DNA of 64,000 nt from Methylobacterium sp. SyP6R (GCF_019216885.1 NZ_JAAQRC020000001.1:1054001-1118000), one strand, 5' to 3'; counted from the stretch's first letter, positions 32,777 to 41,655 are shown. Notes: generated from the letters alone by a model not told the origin. Numbers and translations are program-made.

Positions 32777-34015
32777 TCAGCCGGCGGTGGTCAGGGGGCA
32801 GCCGCTCTTGTCGGCCGGGGTGAACAGCGTGTCGCCCGGGATCGTCTCGATGACGCGGTAGAGATCGGCCTTGCTCTTCGACTCCTTCGGGCTCTTCACC
32901 TCGACCAGCATCATGTCCATCACCACCCGGCCGTTCGCCTGGATGCGCGGCTTGCCGTAGAAGCCGTCGTCGATCGGCAATTCCTTCATCGCCTTGTTGA
33001 CGGCGGCCGCGTCGTCGGTGCCGGCCTTCTCGACGGCGCGCAGGTAGTGGCGCACCGAGGAATAGGCGGCGGCGTGGCCCATGGTCGGCACCACGTTGCC
33101 GTTGCGGGCCATCAGGCGCCTGGCCCAGGCGCGGCTGGCCTCGTTGGCGTCCCAGTAGAAGTTCACCGCCATGCGGATCCCTTGCGCCGCGTCGAGGCCG
33201 AGCGCCACGGTGTTGTTGGTGAAGACCAGCATCGCCACCACCTTCGAGGTGATGCCGAATTCCCGCGCCTGCTTGATGGTGTTGACGAGGTCCGGCCCGG
33301 CATTGGCGAGCCCGATCACGTCGGCGCCCGATGATTGCGCCTGGATCAGCTGCGAGGAGAGATCGGTGGCCCCGAGCGGATGGCGGATCTCGCCGACCAC
33401 CGTGCCGCCCGCCGCCTTCACCGCCTTGCCGGCATCCGCCGCGAGGCCATGGCCGAACACGTAATCGGCGGTGATGAAAGTCCACTTCTTGCCGCCGCCC
33501 TGCACCACGGCGCCCGCCACCGCGTTGGCGAGCTCGCCCGTCGAGGGCACCCATTGCGTGCCGTAGGGCGAGCAGCCGGGGCCGGAGAATTGCGAGGCGT
33601 AGCCGCCGGTCACCATCGTGGTGATCCTGCGCTCCTTGGCATAGGCCTGGACGCCCAAGCCCACCGAGCTGGCGCCGCCGAGGACGAAGGCGGTGACGCC
33701 GCGCTGGTCGACGAGCTGGCGGGCGAGGCCCGACCCGATATCGGGCTTGTTCTGGTGATCGACGCCGATCACCTCGATCGGTCGGCCCAGCACCTTGCCG
33801 CCGACATCCTCGGCGGCCATCGTGGCGGCGAGTACCATGTTCGGCCCGCCATTGCCGGAATACATCCCCGACAGATCCTCGATCACGCCGATGCGAAGCG
33901 GCGTCTCGGCGGCCAGCGCAGGGGTGATCGATGGGGCCGTGAGCGTCGCGGCGAGCAGGCCGGCGACGGCGAGGCGTCGCGTCGGGGACGTGTGGGACAT
34001 GACCTTGCGGGACAT
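32777..34015 (-). CDS. ABC transporter substrate-binding protein, branched-chain amino acid (LivJ) class
   Basis: A 412-residue periplasmic protein. The start is ATG 34013-34015 (MSRKVMSHTSPTRRL) with GAGGAAACG upstream. The signal peptide ends near residue 36 (PALAAE). It has Peripla_BP_6 features: LRIGVIEDLSGMYSGNGGPN, then FVLGGASSVGLGVQAYAKER, then GKKWTFITADYVFGHGLAAD. Relatives bind amino acids, aromatic acids, urea or amides. No permease or ATPase genes accompany it, so partners must be elsewhere. It is divergent from the alcohol dehydrogenase gene. Confidence 0.85.
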   Translation of the reverse strand: MSRKVMSHTSPTRRLAVAGLLAATLTAPSITPALAAETPLRIGVIEDLSGMYSGNGGPNMVLAATMAAEDVGGKVLGRPIEVIGVDHQNKPDIGSGLARQLVDQRGVTAFVLGGASSVGLGVQAYAKERRITTMVTGGYASQFSGPGCSPYGTQWVPSTGELANAVAGAVVQGGGKKWTFITADYVFGHGLAADAGKAVKAAGGTVVGEIRHPLGATDLSSQLIQAQSSGADVIGLANAGPDLVNTIKQAREFGITSKVVAMLVFTNNTVALGLDAAQGIRMAVNFYWDANEASRAWARRLMARNGNVVPTMGHAAAYSSVRHYLRAVEKAGTDDAAAVNKAMKELPIDDGFYGKPRIQANGRVVMDMMLVEVKSPKESKSKADLYRVIETIPGDTLFTPADKSGCPLTTAG

Positions 34016-34323
34016 GGGGCGTTTCCTCGATGGGCGGCACCGCCCTTCTGGCGCCCGGCGAGGGGCGTCGGAGCGATGTTCGATGATGGTCGTTCTATCG
34101 CGCCCCGATCCCATCGCCGTCCAATAGTTTGCGCATCGCCCCGCCATCGTTTCCCGATATGGCAGGGCGAGGACCCCCGGGCTGCGGCGCCCCGCCATCG
34201 TCGTCGGCTATGGCTCGTGCCCGATCTTTGTATTGGACGGCGCGCCCGCGACCGGGCGACACCGCCGGCACGATCGCGAGGGCCCGACATCACAGGTGCC
34301 CCGCTCCCCGAGGAATTGCGCCC
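34016..34323. other. divergent promoter region
   Basis: 308 bases between the divergent binding-protein and alcohol dehydrogenase genes. No reading frame is supported. A CCAATAGTTTG segment (34121-34131) and the GCGATGGGAT/ATCCCATCGC-like partial symmetry near 34108-34120 may be regulatory, but I find no clear promoter. Confidence 0.35.
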
Positions 34324-35529
34324 ATGATCACCAGCTTCTACATGCCGACCCGGATCGTCGCGGGGAACGGCGCCCTCGCCACCATCGGCACGCTCGCCCG
34401 CGAGCTGAAGATGACCCGGGTGCTGGTCGTGTCCGATCCGGTGATCTCGGCGCAGGGCTTCCATGCCGAGGCGCTGGCGGCCCTCACGGAGGCGGGAATC
34501 GCGGTCTCGCGCTTCGACGAGTGCGGGATCGACGCGCGCTGCTCGCACATCGACGACCAGGGCGAGCGGGTGCGCCGCGATGGGCTCGACGGCGTCGTGT
34601 GCATCGGCGGCGGCTCGGTGATGTGCACCGGCAAGGGCATCGCCATCGTGGCGACGAACCGTAAGCCCATGGCGGAATGCACCGGGGTCGGGCAGTTCGA
34701 CCGCAAGGCGCTGCCGATGATCATGGTGCCGACCACCGCCGGCTCCGGCTCGGAGGTGTCGCAATGGACCATCGTCAAGGACGAGGTGCGCCACCTCAAG
34801 CTCCTGGGCGGCGGGCCGCTCAGCTTCCCCGACGCGGCGATCCTCGATCCCGTGACCTTGCGCTCGCTGCCGATGCACGTGGCGGCGCTGCCCGCCGTCG
34901 ACGCCCTGACCCACGGCGTCGAGGCCTATTTGAGCGGCATTGCCTCGCCGCTCACCGACGCGGTGGCGCTCGCGGCCGTGCGGCTCCAGGCCGCCTCCTT
35001 GCGCGCCTCGATCAACTCGGACGACGACCGCGCCCGCGAGGACAACCTGGTCGCCTCCTGCATGGCCAACATCGCCTGCGGCAATGCCCGCCTCGGCCAC
35101 GGCCACGCCCTGTCGCTGCCGCTCGAGGGCCATCTCGACCTGCCCCACCCCTACGGCGTCGGGGTGCTGCTGCCGCACGTCGTGACGTTCAACCTCGCGG
35201 TGCTGCCGGCCAAGGTGCGTCCGCTGGCCGAGGCCCTGGAGGTCGAGACCGCGGGCCTGTCGCGCCAGGAGATGATCGCATCTTGCGCCGAGGCGATCCG
35301 GGCGCTCTACGCCGATATCGGCTTTCCCACCCGCTTCACCCCCGAGCAGCTGCCCCGCGACCGGGTGCGCGAGATGGCGCTGCGCGCCGTGCCGGGCCTC
35401 TATGCCGGCATCGCCGCCAAGGATTTCGACCCCGCCAGCGCCAACGACCGCACGATCATCGCCAGCCCAGCGGCGCGGAAGATGACAGTGAGGCAGGCGG
35501 AGGAGATTTTCGGGCTTTGCGTGGGGTGA
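34324..35529 (+). CDS. iron-type (group III) alcohol dehydrogenase
   Basis: A 401-residue enzyme starting MITSFYMPTRIVAGNGALAT, with GAGGAATTG before the ATG. The NAD-binding motif is CIGGGSVMCTGKG. MVPTTAGSGSEVSQ is the family's PTTxGTGSE signature. Metal ligands are the Asp and His in PAVDALTHGVEAYL region and the His residues of LGHGHALSLPLEGHLDLPHPYG. Family members reduce or oxidise short aldehydes/alcohols, lactaldehyde or maleylacetate. The context (LysR, GST, amino-acid-type SBP) does not settle the substrate. Confidence 0.87.
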   Translation: MITSFYMPTRIVAGNGALATIGTLARELKMTRVLVVSDPVISAQGFHAEALAALTEAGIAVSRFDECGIDARCSHIDDQGERVRRDGLDGVVCIGGGSVMCTGKGIAIVATNRKPMAECTGVGQFDRKALPMIMVPTTAGSGSEVSQWTIVKDEVRHLKLLGGGPLSFPDAAILDPVTLRSLPMHVAALPAVDALTHGVEAYLSGIASPLTDAVALAAVRLQAASLRASINSDDDRAREDNLVASCMANIACGNARLGHGHALSLPLEGHLDLPHPYGVGVLLPHVVTFNLAVLPAKVRPLAEALEVETAGLSRQEMIASCAEAIRALYADIGFPTRFTPEQLPRDRVREMALRAVPGLYAGIAAKDFDPASANDRTIIASPAARKMTVRQAEEIFGLCVG

Positions 35530-35620
35530 GGCGTCATAAGATCAACCCGCACAAGAAGAGACGCGAGATCTTCCCTTTCCTCGCAGATGCAGGTCTGCTC
35601 AGGACGAAAATGGCGCGGGT

Positions 35621-35828
35621 TTCCCCTCTCCCCGCGGGCGGGGAGAGGGCTGTGTTCCCGTTCAGGGAATACAGCAAGCGGAGGCGCAGCCGCAGCGAGG
35701 GTGAGGGGGGTGTCGACGAGCGAGACTCCTCCGGCATCACCCCCTCACCCTCGCGGCGAACCTGCGGTTCGACGCTCCCTGAGCCCCTTCGGAGCTCAGG
35801 CCTCTCCCCGCCCGCGGGGAGAGGGGAA
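35621..35828. repeat. 28-bp perfect inverted repeat with 152-base spacer
   Basis: The left arm is 35621-35648 and the right arm 35801-35828; each contains CTCTCCCCGC and GCGGGGAGAG and they pair perfectly. The spacer has further small repeats (CCCTCACCCTC / GAGGGTGAGGGG). It lies in the 435-base gap between the alcohol dehydrogenase gene and the short porin-like gene; no coding sequence is supported in that gap. Confidence 0.85.
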
Positions 35829-35964
35829 GCCCGCGCCTTTTCCTTTCCCGAACAGCCGTGCCGACCGTGAGGAGAGGAACGGCGCGCCGCCCCCTGTGCC
35901 CCCCACGCCCTGGCGAACCAGCCCGCACCATGCTTCTCTCCACCTCGAACGGGAGGGCGGGAGC

Positions 35965-36315
35965 ATGCGCACGACATCGATGATCCTGGCGGCGGCCGGT
36001 CTCTTCGCGGCTGCCTTCACGATTTTGCCGGCCCACGCGCTCGACATCCGCGATCTTCCCATCGCCAAGGCGCCCGAGACCTGCCCGCACGAAGGCCCCG
36101 GCTTCCTCCGCTTCACCCCCGGAGGTCCCTGCACGCGGATCAGCGGCCGGGTGCGGGCCGAGGCGGGCACGCCGGTTCCCGCCCGCCCGGGGGCCGGGCT
36201 CGACGGGGCGGCGCGCGGCGTGGTCAGCGGCTCCGGCCGGGTCGCGATCGATACCCGGACGGAGACCGGGTACGGCCCGGCCCGGGCCTATATCCGCCTC
36301 GGCACCAGCCACTGA
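35965..36315 (+). CDS. short porin-like exported protein
   Basis: A 116-residue protein starting at ATG 35965 after GGAGGGCGGGAG. The signal peptide is residues 1-25 (ending PAHALD). The mature part follows the N-terminal module of rhizobial Omp2-type porins: CPHEGPGFLRFTPGGPCTRI, SGRVRAE, and RVAIDTRTETGYGPARAYIR. Full porins of this type have roughly 400-500 residues and 16 strands, so this keeps only the first few strands. It may be a pseudogene remnant that stayed open, or a small periplasmic protein built from the module. Confidence 0.6.
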   Translation: MRTTSMILAAAGLFAAAFTILPAHALDIRDLPIAKAPETCPHEGPGFLRFTPGGPCTRISGRVRAEAGTPVPARPGAGLDGAARGVVSGSGRVAIDTRTETGYGPARAYIRLGTSH

Positions 36316-36319
36316 ACCG

Positions 36320-36805
36320 TCACAGGCTACGCGACAGCACCAGGGGCGCGCTGCGGCGGTGTCCGTAAGGGGAGGGGGCGGGCCGTGTGCCGTAGCCCTT
36401 CGGCTCGGTGCTGCGGGTCAGCTCCGTCGAGAGGTTGCGCAGCAGCCCTTCCGAGACCGACCGGGCGGTGGCCAGCACCGCCTGGTTGGCCGCCACGACC
36501 TCCGAGAACCGGCCATGCGCCTCGCGCAAGCTCGCGATGCCCTCGGGGGCGAAGCGGGCCAGCGCCACGGCATTCGCCTTCACCGCCTGGAGGCCCCGGA
36601 GATAGGCGCCGGCGAGCGCGGTCTTCTGCGGCGCCTCGGCCAGGCCCTCGGCGAGGCGCCCGACCCGGATATGGTCGCTCTCGCGCCCGAGCAGGATCTC
36701 CAGCTCGCGCATCGTGGTCAGCGTCTCGGCGACCAGGCGCTCGGCGGCCGCGGCGTCGGTGACCTGAGTGTTGGTGACCGGGGCGGGACGGGCGGTCTCA
36801 GCCAT
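36320..36805 (-). CDS. flgN: FlgN-like flagellar export chaperone
   Basis: A 161-residue, mostly helical protein: AAAAERLVAETLTTMRELEI, LLGRESDHIRVGRLAEGLAE, then a long helix ending at about residue 125 and a disordered basic tail. Length, helicity and position just downstream of the flgJ-type gene (8-base overlap with it) fit the alphaproteobacterial FlgN family, which escorts hook-associated proteins to the export gate. There is no strict motif, so the name depends on context. Confidence 0.65.
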   Translation of the reverse strand: MAETARPAPVTNTQVTDAAAAERLVAETLTTMRELEILLGRESDHIRVGRLAEGLAEAPQKTALAGAYLRGLQAVKANAVALARFAPEGIASLREAHGRFSEVVAANQAVLATARSVSEGLLRNLSTELTRSTEPKGYGTRPAPSPYGHRRSAPLVLSRSL

Positions 36806-37136
36806 GGGCTCCTCCCTGGAGGCGGATCATCTCGCGCATCACCTGGTCGCCGATGCCGATGCCGCCGCTCTGCACGATCGACTGGGCGTATTCCTTGTTG
36901 AGCATCGAGCGGTAGACGCCGCCGCCGGTGCCGTTCTGGCCGAGCGGCCCGTCGGTGCCCTCCGAGCGGTTGAGCACGTCGAGGCTCTGCTCCAGGAACA
37001 TCGACTCGAAGTCCTTGGCGGTCTTCTGCATCTTGAGCGTGTCGGCCGACGGCGCCGGGCTGGGCGAGACCGCACCGGCCAGGGCCTGGCCGACCGCCAG
37101 GCCGGCGGAGGCCGCGAGGGAAGCGAGGGGGAACAT
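36798..37136 (-). CDS. flgJ: rod-binding protein, FlgJ N-terminal type
   Basis: A 112-residue protein starting MFPLASLAASAGLAVGQALA with GAGGTC before the ATG. The conserved rod-binding segment is KTAKDFESMFLEQSLDVLNR, followed by VYRSMLNKEYAQSIVQSGGI and GIGDQVMREMIRLQ. It lacks the C-terminal muramidase domain of enterobacterial FlgJ, as is usual in alphaproteobacteria. It is the middle gene of flgI-flgJ-flgN; it helps rod assembly in the periplasm. Confidence 0.88.
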   Translation of the reverse strand: MFPLASLAASAGLAVGQALAGAVSPSPAPSADTLKMQKTAKDFESMFLEQSLDVLNRSEGTDGPLGQNGTGGGVYRSMLNKEYAQSIVQSGGIGIGDQVMREMIRLQGGAHG

Positions 37137-37180
37137 CGGACGGACCTCGGGCTGTGAGGAAGGGAAAGAGGTGGCTCGCG

Positions 37181-38299
37181 TCACATCACTTCGATGTCGG
37201 CCTGGAGCGCGCCGGCGGCCTTGATCGCCTGGAGGATCGAGATCAGGTCGCGCGGGCCGATGCCGAGCGCGTTGAGCCCGTCGACCAGTTCGCGCAGGGT
37301 GACGCCCTCCTTGACCAGGGCGAGCTTGTTCTTCTCGCCGGCATCGACCTTCAGCGCGGTGCGCGGCACCACCACGGTCTCGCCGTTGGAGAACGGCGCC
37401 GGCTGGCTCACCTGCGGCTGCTCGGTGATGGTGACGGTGAGGTTGCCCTGCGCCACCGCCACGGTGGAGACCCGCACGTCGCGGCCCATCACGATGATGC
37501 CGGAGCGCTCGTCGACCACCACCCGGGCCGCCTGGTCGGGCTCGACCTTCAGCTGCTCGACCTCGGTCAGCAGCCGGATCATGTTGCCCTGGTAGCGCGG
37601 CGGCACCTGCAGGGTGACGGTAGAGGGGTCGGTCGGCTCGGCGGTGTCGGCGCCCATGAAGTCGTTGATCGCCGCGGCGATCCGCTTCGAGGTGGTGAAG
37701 TCGGGGTTGCGCAGCGACAGGCGCAGGCACTTCTGCTCGTTGAGCTTGAAGGCGATCTCGCGCTCGATCACCGCCCCGTTGGCGATGCGCCCGTTGGTCG
37801 GCACGCCGCGGGTGATCTTGGCCGCGTCGCCCTCGGCCTGGAAGCCCGCGATGGCGAGCGAGCCTTGCGCCACCGCATAGGCCTCGCCGTCGGCGGCGAG
37901 CAGCGTGGTGACGAGCAGCGTGCCGCCCTGGAGCGACTTGGCGTCGCCGAGCGACGACACCGTCACGTCGATCCGCGTCCCTTGCGCCGCGAAGGGGGGG
38001 AGGTTAGCCGTCACCATCACGGCGGCGAGGTTGGCGGTCCGCATGGTGGCGCCGCGGGTATTGACCCCGAGCCGCTCCAGCATCGCCTGCACCGATTGCT
38101 TGGTGAAGGGCGCGTTGTTCAGCGTGTCGCCGGTGCCGTTGAGGCCGACGACGATGCCGTAGCCGACGAGCTGGTTGATCCGCATGCCCTCGACGCTGGC
38201 GAGGTCCTTCACCCGCGACAGGGCGAGGGCGGGCTGCGCGGCCACGAGGGCCAGGGGGAGGAGAGCCAGGAAGGCAAGGACGAGGAGGCGAAGGCGCAT
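37181..38299 (-). CDS. flgI: flagellar P-ring protein FlgI
   Basis: A 372-residue protein with a signal peptide (MRLRLLVLAFLALLPLALVA, mature end near QPALAL). Signature segments are RIKDL-like SRVKDLASVEGMRINQLVGYGIVVGLNGTGD in two adjoining parts, TAMR-like MLERLGVNTRGATMRTANLA, and the C-terminal LRELVDGLNALGIGPRDLIS plus ILQAIKAAGALQADIEVM. It forms the P ring in the peptidoglycan layer around the rod. It is divergent from fliX with a 237-base control region between. Confidence 0.95.
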   Translation of the reverse strand: MRLRLLVLAFLALLPLALVAAQPALALSRVKDLASVEGMRINQLVGYGIVVGLNGTGDTLNNAPFTKQSVQAMLERLGVNTRGATMRTANLAAVMVTANLPPFAAQGTRIDVTVSSLGDAKSLQGGTLLVTTLLAADGEAYAVAQGSLAIAGFQAEGDAAKITRGVPTNGRIANGAVIEREIAFKLNEQKCLRLSLRNPDFTTSKRIAAAINDFMGADTAEPTDPSTVTLQVPPRYQGNMIRLLTEVEQLKVEPDQAARVVVDERSGIIVMGRDVRVSTVAVAQGNLTVTITEQPQVSQPAPFSNGETVVVPRTALKVDAGEKNKLALVKEGVTLRELVDGLNALGIGPRDLISILQAIKAAGALQADIEVM

Positions 38300-38461
38300 G
38301 GCGGGGTCCCGAAACTCGAGGAACCGAATTGCCAGGACCGTGCCAGTGCCCGAGATCGGCGTAAGCCTCTGGTAAGGTTACCGATCCGTTTCCCGCACCC
38401 CGCGCCGGCGGCCGATCCGGACCCGGTCGATTTCGTCCCGGCGGCAAGATCTGCCGCCTCG

Positions 38462-38476
38462 TTTACGGCGCATTCA
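38462..38476 (+). promoter_or_regulatory. degenerate CtrA-like box upstream of fliX
   Basis: TTTA-CGGCGCA-TTCA followed by CC, two mismatches from TTAA-N7-TTAACC, 60 bases before the fliX start and 160 bases from flgI. In Caulobacter the fliX/flgI region is under CtrA control, which is why I record so weak a match. Confidence 0.35.
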
Positions 38477-38536
38477 CCATACCCGGGCGAGGTTTGGGGT
38501 GCGAACAGTGAAACCTGTGACCCGGACCCAGACCTC

Positions 38537-38953
38537 ATGCGCGTCGACACACGCCTCGCGGCCGCTCCCCTGTCGGGAGCCGGTTCGCGCACCCTGCCGG
38601 CAGGCGGCGTGTTCACCCTCGGGCTGGAGGGCGCCCGCGGGCCGGTGAGCGCCGGCAGCGCGATGCCGCTCGCCAGCCTGAGCGCCATCCTGACCCTCCA
38701 GGGCCAGGACGAGATCGCCGCCGACCGCCGCCGCCGGGCGACGAAGCGCGGCCACGACCTCCTCGACGCCCTCGACCGCCTCAAGGCCGCGCTCCTCGGC
38801 GGCCGGGTCGCCGTGAGCGACCTGAAGGCCATCGCCGCCCGCCTCGCGGAGCGCAACGGCAGCACCGGCGATCCCCGCCTCGACGACCTCCTCGCCCATA
38901 TCGAGCTGCGGGCGCAGGTGGAACTGGCAAAGATCGAGATGGCGGGGAAGTGA
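38537..38953 (+). CDS. fliX: flagellar assembly regulator FliX
   Basis: A 138-residue protein starting MRVDTRLAAAPLSGAGSRTL. The C-terminal half has the FliX pattern: SLSAILTLQGQDEIAADRRR, RATKRGHDLLDALDRLKAAL, LLAHIELRAQVELAKIEMAG. In Caulobacter FliX couples basal-body assembly to the sigma-54 activator FlbD. Divergence from flgI is the same arrangement as in Caulobacter. The ribosome binding site is weak. The next gene (MBOAT) starts 123 bases on. Confidence 0.9.
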   Translation: MRVDTRLAAAPLSGAGSRTLPAGGVFTLGLEGARGPVSAGSAMPLASLSAILTLQGQDEIAADRRRRATKRGHDLLDALDRLKAALLGGRVAVSDLKAIAARLAERNGSTGDPRLDDLLAHIELRAQVELAKIEMAGK

Positions 38954-39076
38954 GGGGCGCAGCAGGTCGAGGGGGCTGGCGGCCGTTGACGCCCACACCC
39001 CGATCTCCCACAACGGCGCCCGCTTGAAGACCTGCGGCCTTGATGTGGCCGCACGACCCGCGTCACCCCGGCCGCG

Positions 39077-40453
39077 ATGCTGTTCAACTCCTTCCCGTTC
39101 CTCCTCGGCTTCCTGCCGGTCGCCCTCGTCCTCCACGCGCTCGTGGCCCTGCACCGGCCGGGCTGGCGGCTGCCGCTGCTGGTCTTGCTCTCGCTCGTCT
39201 TCTACGGCTGGTGGGATCCGCGCTTCGTGCCGCTGCTCATGGCCTCGATCGGGCTGAACTGGCTCGTCGCGCGCTGGTTCGGGCAAAGCCGCGCCGCGCT
39301 CCTGGTCCCGCTCGCCATCGCGGCGAACCTCGCGGTGCTGGCCCTGTTCAAGTATGCGGGGTTCCTTGCCGGCCTCGCGGCACTCCTGCCGGGGCTCCAC
39401 GACTTAAGCAGGCCGAGCCTGGCGCTCCCGCTCGGCATCTCGTTCTTCACCTTCCATCACGTGATGTACCTGACCGACCTGCGCGCCGGCCGGGCGCCGC
39501 AGATGAATCTCACGCGCTACGCCCTCTACATCGCGTTCTTCCCGCAGGTGCTCGCCGGGCCGCTGGTGCGCTGGAGCGAGATCCTCCACCAGTTCGACGA
39601 GAAACCCTATGCAAGGCCGGACGCCGCCGAGCGCTTCGGTCGCGGCCTGATGCTGCTGTGCATCGGGTTGGCCAAGAAGGTCTTCCTCGGCGATCCGCTC
39701 GCGGCCTATGCCAACCCGGTCTTCGAGGCGGCCGCCGCCGGCAAGGTGGTGAGCGTCGCGGAGGCCTGGCAGGGCACGCTCGCTTTCACGTTCCAGATCT
39801 ATTTCGACTTCTCGGGCTATACCGACATGGCGCTCGGCCTCGCGCTGCTGTTCGGGATCGTGCTGCCGCAGAACTTCGACGTGCCCTACCGCGCCACCTC
39901 GCTGCGGGACTTCTGGCGGCGCTGGCACATGACCTTGTCGCGCTTCCTGCGCGACTACCTCTACATCCCGTTCGGCGGCAACCGCCGGGGCTTGAGCGTC
40001 CAGGTCGCCGCCTCGTTCGCCACCATGACGCTCGGCGGGTTGTGGCACGGCGCCGGCCTCACCTTCGTCGCCTGGGGGGCGGCGCACGGGGCGGGCCTCG
40101 GAATCGTCACCCTGTGGCGAAGAGCCGGCCTGCGGATGCCGGCTCTCCTCGGCTGGGCGCTGACCTTCGCTTTCGTCGCCCTGACCTGGGTGCTGTTCCG
40201 CGCCACCAGCTTCGAGGCGGCGTTGGCCGTGTTCAAGGGGCTGTTCGGCTTCGCGCCGTCCGGCCACGGCTTCAAGTGGCGGGCCTTCGCGCCCGCCATG
40301 CTGGTGGCGCTCGTCGGCCCGACCGCTTGGGCCGCGGTCCATCGCCTGCCGCCGCGGCCGGCCCTGGCGATCGCCTTCGCGGTGCTCCTCGTGGCGGTGC
40401 TGCTGCGCATCGGCGACGACGCCAATTACGAGTTCATCTATTTCCAGTTCTGA
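39077..40453 (+). CDS. MBOAT family O-acyltransferase (AlgI-like)
   Basis: A 458-residue polytopic inner-membrane protein with about 11-12 helices. AlgI-type segments: LFNSFPFLLGFLPVALVLHA at the start, YALYIAFFPQVLAGPLVRW (the PQL/G loop), IYFDFSGYTDMALGLALLFG, and the catalytic-histidine region TLGGLWHGAGLTFVAWGAAH. It transfers acetyl groups across the membrane to an extracytoplasmic sugar polymer acceptor, normally with an SGNH-type partner, which the next gene appears to encode (13-base gap). Its location within flagellar genes is unusual. Confidence 0.9.
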   Translation: MLFNSFPFLLGFLPVALVLHALVALHRPGWRLPLLVLLSLVFYGWWDPRFVPLLMASIGLNWLVARWFGQSRAALLVPLAIAANLAVLALFKYAGFLAGLAALLPGLHDLSRPSLALPLGISFFTFHHVMYLTDLRAGRAPQMNLTRYALYIAFFPQVLAGPLVRWSEILHQFDEKPYARPDAAERFGRGLMLLCIGLAKKVFLGDPLAAYANPVFEAAAAGKVVSVAEAWQGTLAFTFQIYFDFSGYTDMALGLALLFGIVLPQNFDVPYRATSLRDFWRRWHMTLSRFLRDYLYIPFGGNRRGLSVQVAASFATMTLGGLWHGAGLTFVAWGAAHGAGLGIVTLWRRAGLRMPALLGWALTFAFVALTWVLFRATSFEAALAVFKGLFGFAPSGHGFKWRAFAPAMLVALVGPTAWAAVHRLPPRPALAIAFAVLLVAVLLRIGDDANYEFIYFQF

Positions 40454-40466
40454 GGGGGCCGAACCG

Positions 40467-41495
40467 ATGCGCGCCGACCCTCCCGCCCCGACCGAGGCCG
40501 CCTGGCGCCGTTTCTCGGTCCGCCTCGTCGCCGCGGCTTCCCTGCTGCTCGCCGGGTATCTCGCGCTGGCGCTCGCGGTCGATCCCTACGATACCGGCCG
40601 GCCGCGGCTGCTGGCCCGCGACGGCGTGCGCCCGCAGGGGCCCCGCACCGCCGCGGCGAGCCGGGGGCGCGATCCCGCCTACGAGGCGGCGATCATCGGC
40701 AACTCGCACATCCAGCTGATCTCGCCGGCGAATCTGCGGGCGGCCACCGGGATCCCGTTCGTCCAGCTCTCGGTGCCGGGCACCGGACCGGGCGAGCAGC
40801 TCATCGTCGCCGATTACTTCCTGCGCCACCATCCGCGGCCACGCGCCCTGGTGATCGGGGCCGATTCCTTCTGGTGCACCGGCGATCCCGCCGTGCCGCC
40901 TTTGCGGCCGTTCCCGTCCTGGCTCCTCGCCGAGGACTGGGCGAGCTACCTGCGCGGCCTCCTGCGCATCACCGTCGTCGGGGAGGTCGTCAACCGGATC
41001 GGCTGGGCGATGCGCACGGCCCCGCGCCGGGCCGCGCCGGACGGCTACTGGGATTACGAGCCGGACTACCTCGCGCTCGGCGATCCCGACATGCCCGCCC
41101 GAGTCGCCTCCCGGGCGAAAGCGGCCCCGGACGACCCCGATCCGGGGGAGGGCGGGCCCGGTTTCCCGGCCGCCGCCCGCCTTCGCGCCCTCACCGACCG
41201 GCTGCCGCCGGAGACGGCACTCGTCCTGGTCTTCCCGCCGGTCTTTGCCGCCACGCAGGCCAGGCCCGGCACGCCCCGGGCGACGGCGGAAGCGTCCTGC
41301 CGCGCCGCGCTCGCGGCCGCGGTGGCGCCGCGGGGCCGGATCGTCGACTGGTCCGGCGACCGGCCCGAACTGCACGATTCGCGCCTGTTCTTCGATGCCA
41401 GCCATTACCGCCAGCCCCTCGCCCGGCGTCTGGAATCGGACATCGTGGCGGCGATCGAGGGCCCGGCGCCCGGTGCAGATACCCCAAGACCGTGA
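40467..41495 (+). CDS. SGNH-like (AlgJ/AlgX-like) membrane-anchored partner of the MBOAT protein
   Basis: A 342-residue protein with an N-terminal membrane anchor (residues about 20-37, VAAASLLLAGYLALALAV). The hydrolase-like core begins AAIIGNSHIQLISP, where Asn replaces the Asp of the usual GDSH. A C-terminal LFFDASHYRQPLARRLESDI supplies the Asp-x-x-His pair expected of the fold. GADSFWC marks another block. Proteins of this kind complete O-acetylation of polysaccharides in the periplasm. The GNSH change still keeps the serine nucleophile. The annotation is by motif and neighbour. Confidence 0.68.
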   Translation: MRADPPAPTEAAWRRFSVRLVAAASLLLAGYLALALAVDPYDTGRPRLLARDGVRPQGPRTAAASRGRDPAYEAAIIGNSHIQLISPANLRAATGIPFVQLSVPGTGPGEQLIVADYFLRHHPRPRALVIGADSFWCTGDPAVPPLRPFPSWLLAEDWASYLRGLLRITVVGEVVNRIGWAMRTAPRRAAPDGYWDYEPDYLALGDPDMPARVASRAKAAPDDPDPGEGGPGFPAAARLRALTDRLPPETALVLVFPPVFAATQARPGTPRATAEASCRAALAAAVAPRGRIVDWSGDRPELHDSRLFFDASHYRQPLARRLESDIVAAIEGPAPGADTPRP

Positions 41496-41655
41496 CACGA
41501 TTGCAGCAGGGTGCCGCCGTCCCCTGGTCCGGTCCTTGCGTGTCGCTGCAGGGACATTGTGGTGTCGTGCAGCCTCTATTATAGGGCTGCGCAAAGTGGG
41601 TTGCGGCCATGATGTCGGCTGCGGTCAGGACAACAGCGATTTTCCGAGGGGCGGG

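Noticed and set aside
41557..41590. Sigma-70 promoter before dksA
   Set aside because: TATTAT is present at 41577-41582 within a GCAGCC/GGCTGC hairpin, but the only -35-like hexamer is spaced 14 bases away, too short to be convincing.
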